From: Brachionus manjavacas
Taxonomy: Eukaryota; Rotifera; Eurotatoria; Ploima; Brachionidae
Reading direction: 5' to 3'
DNA length: 64,000 nt
NCBI GenBank assembly: GCA_019054805.1
Contig: JAHQIY010000002.1
Location: 9,238,001-9,302,000, forward strand
The notes beneath the pieces are model-generated. The model was not told the DNA's origin and did not search any database. It saw only the letters and a program-made list of their open reading frames with translations. The position numbers and the translations under genes were made by a program. Positions 57,401 through 64,000 of the stretch are shown here, one piece after another; the stretch's first letter is position 1, and each line of letters starts with the position of its first letter.

Positions 57401-60400
57401 ATTTCATTACATACATGAGAGAAGTGAAATTGAATTACATTTTTTACATCTTGAGATTAATTTATTAATAAAAAGTTTAAAAAATCAGGCTTTTGAGTGA
57501 TGATAAACAATTTCAGCATTTGTACAGGAAAAATTGTTTAACAATATTTTTTTCAAAAGTCTAATTTCAATCTTGAGATTAATTTATTAACTTAAAGAGT
57601 TTAAAAAAATCAGGCTTTTGAGTAGGATATGGTAAAACAATTTCATAACTTGTACGAGAAAAGGTAAATTGTTTAACAATATTTTTTCAAAAGTCTAATT
57701 TCAATCTTGAGATTAATTTATTAACTTAAAGAGTTTAAAAAAATCAGGCTTTTGAGTAGGATATGGTTAAACAATTTCATAACTTGTACGAGAAGAGAAA
57801 TTGAATTACTAATATTTAATTTTCAAAAGTCTAATTTCAATCTTGAGATTAATTTATTAACTTAAAGAGTTTAAAAAAATCAGGTTTTTGAGTAGGATAT
57901 GGTTAAACAATTACATAACTTGTATGAGTGAAGTGAAATTGAATTACTATATTTTTTTCAAAATTCTAATTTCAATCTTGAGATTAATTTATTAACTTAA
58001 AGAGTTTAAAAAAATCAGGCTTTTGAAGAGGATATGGTAAAACAATTTCATAACTTGTACGAGAAATGGTAATTTGTTTAACAATATTTTTTTCAAAAGT
58101 CTAATTTCAATCTTGAGATTAATTTATTAACTTAACGAGTTTAAAAAAATCAGGCTTTTGAGTAGGATATGGTAAAACAATTTCATAACTTGTACGAGAA
58201 AAGGTAAATTGTTTAACAATATTTTTTTCAAAAGTCTAATTTCAATCTTGAGATTAATTTATTAACTTAAAGAGTTTAAAAAAAACAGGCTTTTGAGAAG
58301 GATATGGTTAAACAATTTCATTACATACATGAGAGAAGTGAAATTGAATTACTATATTTTTTTCAAAATTCTAATTTCAATCTTGAGATTAATTTATTAA
58401 CTTAAAGAGTTTAAAAAAATCAGGCTTTTGAGTAGGATATGGTTAAACAATTTCATAACTTGTACGAGAAGAGGTAAATTGTTTAACAATATTTTTTTCA
58501 AAAGTCTAATTTCAATCTTGAGATTAATTTATTAACTTAAAGAGTTTAAAAAAAATCAGGCTTTTGAGTAGGATATGGTTAAACAATTTCATTACATACA
58601 TGAGAGAAGTGAAATTGAATTACTATATTTTTTTCAAAAGTCTAATTTCAATCTTGAGATTAATTTATTAACTTAAAGAGTTTAAAATAAACAGGCTTTT
58701 GAGTAGGATATGGTTAAACAATTTCATTACTTGTACGAGAAAAGGTTAATTGTTTAACAATATTTTTTTCAAAAGTCTAATTTCAATCTTGAGATTAATT
58801 TATTAACTTAAAGAGTTTAAAAAAATCAGGCTTTTGAGTAGGATATGGTTAAACAATTTCATAACTTGTACGAGAAAAGGTTAATTGTTTAACAATATTT
58901 TTTTCAAAAGTCTAATTTCAATCTTGAGATTAATTTTTTAACTTAAAGAGTTTAAAAAAATCAGGCTTTTGAGTAGGATATGGTTAAACAATTTCATAAC
59001 TTGTACGAGAAGAGGTAATTTGTTTAACAATATTTTTTTCAAAAGTCTAATTTCAATCTTGAGATTAATTTATTAACTTAACGAGTTTAAAATAATCAGG
59101 CTTTTGAGTAGGATATGGTAAAACAATTTCATCACTTGTACGAGAAAAGGTAAATTGTTTAACAATATTTTTTTCAAAAGTCTAATTTCAATCTTGAGAT
59201 AAATTAATTAACTTAAAGAGTTTAAAAAAATCAGGCTTTTGAGTAAGATATGGTTAAACAATTTCATAACTTGTACGAGAAGAGGTAAATTGTTTAACAA
59301 TATTTTTTTCAAAAGTCTAATTTTCAATCTTGAGATTAATTTATTAACTTAAAGAGTTTAAAAAAATCAGGCTTTTGAGTAGGATATGGTAAAACAATTT
59401 CATAACTTGTACGAGAAAAGGTAAATTGTTTAACAATATTTTTTTCAAAAGTCTAATTTCAATCTTGAGATTAATTTATTAACTTAAAGAGTTTAAAAAA
59501 ATTAGGCTTTTGAGTAGGAAATGGTTAAACATTTTCATGACTTGTACGAGAGAAGTGAAATTGAATTACTATATTTTTTTCAAAATTCTAATTTCAATCT
59601 TGAGATTAATTTATTAACTTAAAGAGTTTAAAAAAATCAGGCTTTTGAGTAGGATATGGTTAAACAATTTCATAACTTGTACGAGAAAAGGTAATTTGTT
59701 TAACAATATTTTTTCAAAATTCTAATTTCAATATAGAGATTAATTTATTACCTTAACGAGTTTAAAAAATTAGGCTTTTGAGTAGGAAATGGTTAAACAA
59801 TTTCATGACTTGTACGAGAGAAGTGAAATTGAATTACTATATTTTTTTCAAAATTCTAATTTCAATCTTGAGATTAATTTATTAACTTAAAGAGTTTAAA
59901 AAAATCAGGCCTTTGAGTAGGATATGGTTAAACAATTTCATAACTTGTACGAGAAGAAGTGAAATTGTTTAACAATATTTTTTCAAAATTCTAATTTCAA
60001 TCTTGAGATTAATTTATTAACTTAACGAGTTTAAAAAAATCAGGCTTTTGAAGAGGATATGGTAAAACAATTTCATAACTTGTACGAGAAATGGTAATTT
60101 GTTTAACAATATTTTTTTCAAAAGTCTAATTTCAATCTTGAGATTAATTTATTAACTTAAAGAGTTTAAAAAAATTAGGCTTTTGAGTAGGAAATGGTTA
60201 AACAATTTCATGACTTGTACGAGAGAAGTGAAATTGAATTACTATATTTTTTTCAAAATTCTAATTTCAATCTTGAGATTAATTTATTAACTTAAAGAGT
60301 TTAAAAAAATCAGGCTTTTGAGTAGGATATGGTTAAACAATTTCATAACTTGTACGAGAAAAGGTAATTTGTTTAACAATATTTTTTTCAAAATTCTAAT

Positions 60401-63400
60401 TTCAATATAGAGATTAATTTATTACCTAACTTAACGAGTTTAAAAAAATTAGGCTTTTGAGTAGGAAATGGTTAAACAATTTCATGACTTGTACGAGAGA
60501 AGTGAAATTGAATTACTATATTTTTTTCAAAATTCTAATTTCAATCTTGAGATTAATTTATTAACTTAAAGAGTTTAAAAAAATCAGGCTTTTGAGTAGG
60601 ATATGGTTAAACAATTTCATAACTTGTACGAGAAGAGGTAATTTGTTTAACAATATTTTTTTCAAAAGTCTAATTTCAATCTTGAGATTAATTTATTAAC
60701 TTAACGAGTTTAAAAAAATCAGGCTTTTGAGTAGGATATGGTAAAACAATTTCATAACTTGTACGAGAAAAGGTAAATTGTTTAACAATATTTTTTTCAA
60801 AAGTCTAATTTCAATCTTGAGATTAATTTATTAACTTAAAGAGTTTAAAAAAACAGGCTTTTGAGAAGGATATGTTTAAACAATTTCATTAAATACATGA
60901 GAGAAGTGAAATTGAATTACTATATTTTTTTCAAAAGTCTAATTTCAATCTTGAGATTAATTTTTTAACATAAAGAGTTTAAAAAATCAGGCTTTTGAGT
61001 AGGATATGGTTAAACAATTTCATAACTTGTACGAGAAGAGGTAATTTGTTTAACAATATTTTTTCAAAAGTCTAATTTCAATCTTGAGATTAATTTATTA
61101 ACTTAACGAGTTTAAAATAATCAGGCTTTTGAGGAGGATATGGTAAAACAATTTCATCACTTGTACGAGAAAAGGTAAATTGTTTAACAATATTTTTTTC
61201 AAAAGTCTAATTTCAATCTTGAGATAAATTAATTAACTTAAAGAGTTTAAAAAAATCAGGCTTTTGAGTAAGATATGGTTAAACAATTTCATAACTTGTA
61301 CGAGAAAAGGTAAATTATTTAACAATATTTTTTTCAAAAGTCTAATTTCAATCTTGAGATTAATTTATTAACTTAACGAGTTTAAAAAAATCAGGCTTTT
61401 GAGTAGGATATGGTAAAACAATTTCATAACTTGTACGAGAAAAGGTAAATTGTTTAACAATATTTTTTTCAAAATTCTAATTTCAATCTTGAGATTAATT
61501 TATTAACTTAAAGAGTTTAAAAAAATCAGGTTTTTGAGTAGGATATGGTTAAACAATTTCATAACTTGTACGAGAAAAGGTAATTTGTTTAACAATATTT
61601 TTTTCAAAATTCTAATTTCAATATAGAGATTAATTTATTACCTTAACGAGTTTAAAAAAATTAGGCTTTTGAGTAGGAAATGGTTAAACAATTTCATGAC
61701 TTGTACGAGAGAAGTGAAATTGAATTACTATATTTTTTTCAAAATTCTAATTTCAATCTTGAGATTAATTTATTAACTTAAAGAGTTTAAAAAATCAGGC
61801 TTTTGAGTAGGATATGGTTAAACAATTTCATAACTTGTACGAGAAGAGGTAATTTGTTTAACAATATTTTTTTCAAAAGTCTAATTTCAATCTTGAGATT
61901 AATTTATTAACTTAACGAGTTTAAAAAAATCAGGCTTTTGAGTAGGATATGGTAAAACAATTTCATAACTTGTACGAGAAAAGGTAAATTGTTTAACAAT
62001 ATTTTTTTCAAAAGTCTAATTTCAATCTTGAGATTAATTTATTAACTTAAAGAGTTTAAAAAAAACAGGCTTTTGAGAAGGATATGTTTAAACAATTTCA
62101 TTAAATACATGAGAGAAGTGAAATTGAATTACTATATTTTTTTCAAAAGTCTAATTTCAATCTTGAGATTAATTTTTTAACTTAAAGAGTTTAAAAAAAT
62201 CAGGCTTTTGAGTAGGATATGGTTAAACAATTTCATAACTTGTACGAGAAGAGGTAATTTGTTTAACAATATTTTTTTCAAAAGTCTAATTTCAATCTTG
62301 AGATTAATTTATTAACTTAAAGAGTTTAAAAAAAACAGGCTTTTGAGAAGGATATGTTTAAACAATTTCATTAAATACATGAGAGAAGTGAAATTGAATT
62401 ACTATATTTTTTTCAAAAGTCTAATTTCAATCTTGAGATTAATTTTTTAACTTAAAGAGTTTAAAAAAATCAGGCTTTTGAGTAGGATATGGTTAAACAA
62501 TTTCATAACTTGTACTAGAAGAGGTAATTTGTTTAACAATATTTTTTTCAAAAGTCTAATTTCAATCTTGAGATAAATTAATTAACTTAAAGAGTTTAAA
62601 AAAATCAGGCTTTTGAGTAAGATATGGTTAAACAATTTCATAACTTGTACGAGAAAAGGTAAATTATTTAACAATATTTTTTTCAAAAGTCTAATTTCAA
62701 TCTTGAGATTAATTTATTAACTTAACGAGTTTAAAAAAATCAGGCTTTTGAGTAGGATATGGTAAAACAATTTCATAACTTGTACGAGAAAAGGTAAATT
62801 GTTTAACAATATTTTTTCAAAAGTCTAATTTCAATCTTGAGATTAATTTATTAACTTAACGAGTTTAAAAAAATCAGGCTTTTGAGTAGGATATGGTAAA
62901 ACAATTTCATAACTTGTACGAGAAAAGGTAAATTGTTTAACAATATTTTTTTCAAAAGTCTAATTTCAATCTTGAGATTAATTTATTAACTTAACGAGTT
63001 TAAAAAAATCAGGCTTTTGAGTAGGATATGGTAAAACAATTTCATAACTTGTACGAGAAAAGGTAAATTGTTTAACAATATTTTTTTCAAAAGTCTAATT
63101 TCAATCTTGAGATTAATTTATTAACTTAAAGAGTTTAAAAAAATCAGGCTTTTGAGTAGGATATGGTAAAACAATTTCATAACTTGTACGAGAAAAGGTA
63201 AATTGTTTAACAATATTTTTTTCAAAAGTCTAATTTCAATCTTGAGATTAATTTATTAACTTAAAGAGTTTAAAAAAATTAGGCTTTTGAGTAGGAAATG
63301 GTTAAACATTTTCATGACTTGTACGAGAGAAGTGAAATTGAATTACTATATTTTTTTCAAAATTCTAATTTCAATCTTGAGATTAATTTATTAACTTAAA

Positions 63401-64000
63401 GAGTTTAAAAAAATCAGGCCTTTGAGTAGGAAATGGTTAAACAATTTCATAACTTGTACGAGAAAAGGTAATTTGTTTAACAATATTTTTTTCAAAAGTC
63501 TAATTTCAATCTTGAGATTAATTTATTAACTTAACGAGTTTAAAAAAATCAGGCTTTTGAGTAGGAAATGGTTAAACATTTTCATGACTTGTACGAGAGA
63601 AGTGAAATTGAATTACTATATTTTTTTCAAAATTCTAATTTCAATCTTGAGATTAATTTATTAACTTAAAGAGTTTAAAAAAATCAGGCCTTTGAGTAGG
63701 AAATGGTTAAACAATTTCATAACTTGTACGAGAGAAGTGAAATTGAATTACTATATTTTTTTCAAAATTCTAATTTCAATCTTGAGATTAATTTATTAAC
63801 TTAAAGAGTTTAAAAAAATCAGGTTTTTGAGTAGGATATGGTTAAACAATTTCATAACTTGTACGAGAAAAGGTAATTTGTTTAACAATATTTTTTTCAA
63901 AATTCTAATTTCAATATAGAGATTAATTTATTACCTTAACGAGTTTAAAAAAATTAGGCTTTTGAGTAGGAAATGGTTAAACAATTTCATGACTTGTACG

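Larger units (their letters stand above)
45885..64000. repeat. satellite block C: homogenised ~135-bp array
   Basis: About 134 head-to-tail monomers, continuing past the window end. Constant parts include TTCAATCTTGAGATTAATTT, ATCAGGCTTTTGAGTAGGAT and AACAATTTCATAACTTGTAC; AATCTTGAGATT has 5-base inverted arms. Spacing of AGGCTTTTGAG is 134-135 bases in the units measured. Monomers fall into recurring types, for example AGGAAATGG...CATGACTTG; GAGAAGGATATG...CATTACATAC; GAGGAGGATATGG...CATCACTTG. These types form higher-order repeats. Rare diverged monomers (GTTCAGCTAAATTTAATG) occur near 54051, 54591 and 57295. No gene, RNA gene or unrelated insertion was seen. Confidence 0.95.

Noticed and set aside
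23397..64000. CRISPR-like direct repeats
   Set aside because: Units are contiguous satellites without unique spacers, in a eukaryotic context.
45885..64000. CENP-B box, hammerhead ribozyme core or telomere repeat in the satellite
   Set aside because: None of the expected motifs (CENP-B core, CTGATGA...GAAA, TTAGG-type arrays) was seen in the monomers.

Overview
The window is AT-rich eukaryotic repeat DNA with no recognisable host gene. The content points to an invertebrate animal: Ty3/Gypsy elements with a tRNA-Leu type primer site, a non-LTR retrotransposon with an apurinic-type endonuclease, and long satellite arrays. The species cannot be fixed from the sequence; a rotifer, arthropod or other small invertebrate would all fit.

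Layout. (1) 1-20814: three copies of one Ty3/Gypsy family, all on the minus strand, in tandem with a unit of about 8.1 kb. Copy 1 (63-4943) has lost about 3 kb of pol. Copy 2 (5139-13054) is the most complete. Copy 3 (13251-20814) is full-length but frameshifted. About 195 bp of satellite lies between neighbouring copies. (2) 20815-23064: old, diverged monomers of a ~135-bp satellite. (3) 23065-42593: one degenerate plus-strand non-LTR (LINE) element, split twice. A 10.4-kb array of ~120 units of an 87-bp minisatellite (23397-33837) sits in its first coding part, and a second, unrelated Ty3/Gypsy element (35467-40596, minus strand) sits inside its endonuclease domain. (4) 42594-43149: satellite again. 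(5) 43150-45884: a third Ty3/Gypsy fragment (plus strand), cut off by satellite at both ends. (6) 45885-64000: about 134 satellite monomers arranged in higher-order repeats of 4, 5 and 6 monomers. All satellite blocks have the same orientation, so the window reads as one satellite field invaded by retroelements, with a young homogenised core at the right and an older, TE-rich edge at the left. This resembles a centromere or pericentromere border.

Functional content. The retroelements carry the usual gag, protease, RT, RNase H and integrase modules, but almost all are broken. The unusual points are: predicted membrane anchors at the Gag N-terminus in two different Gypsy families; an extra ORF downstream of pol in both families, one with an RRM-like fold; a Ulp1-like cysteine protease region in the LINE; a Gypsy insertion with a 6-bp target duplication, whose removal leaves the LINE frame continuous, yet with no second LTR; and open reading across all frames of the 87-bp array because 87 is divisible by 3. 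Many single-base differences between copies lie in homopolymers, so some frameshifts may be sequencing errors.
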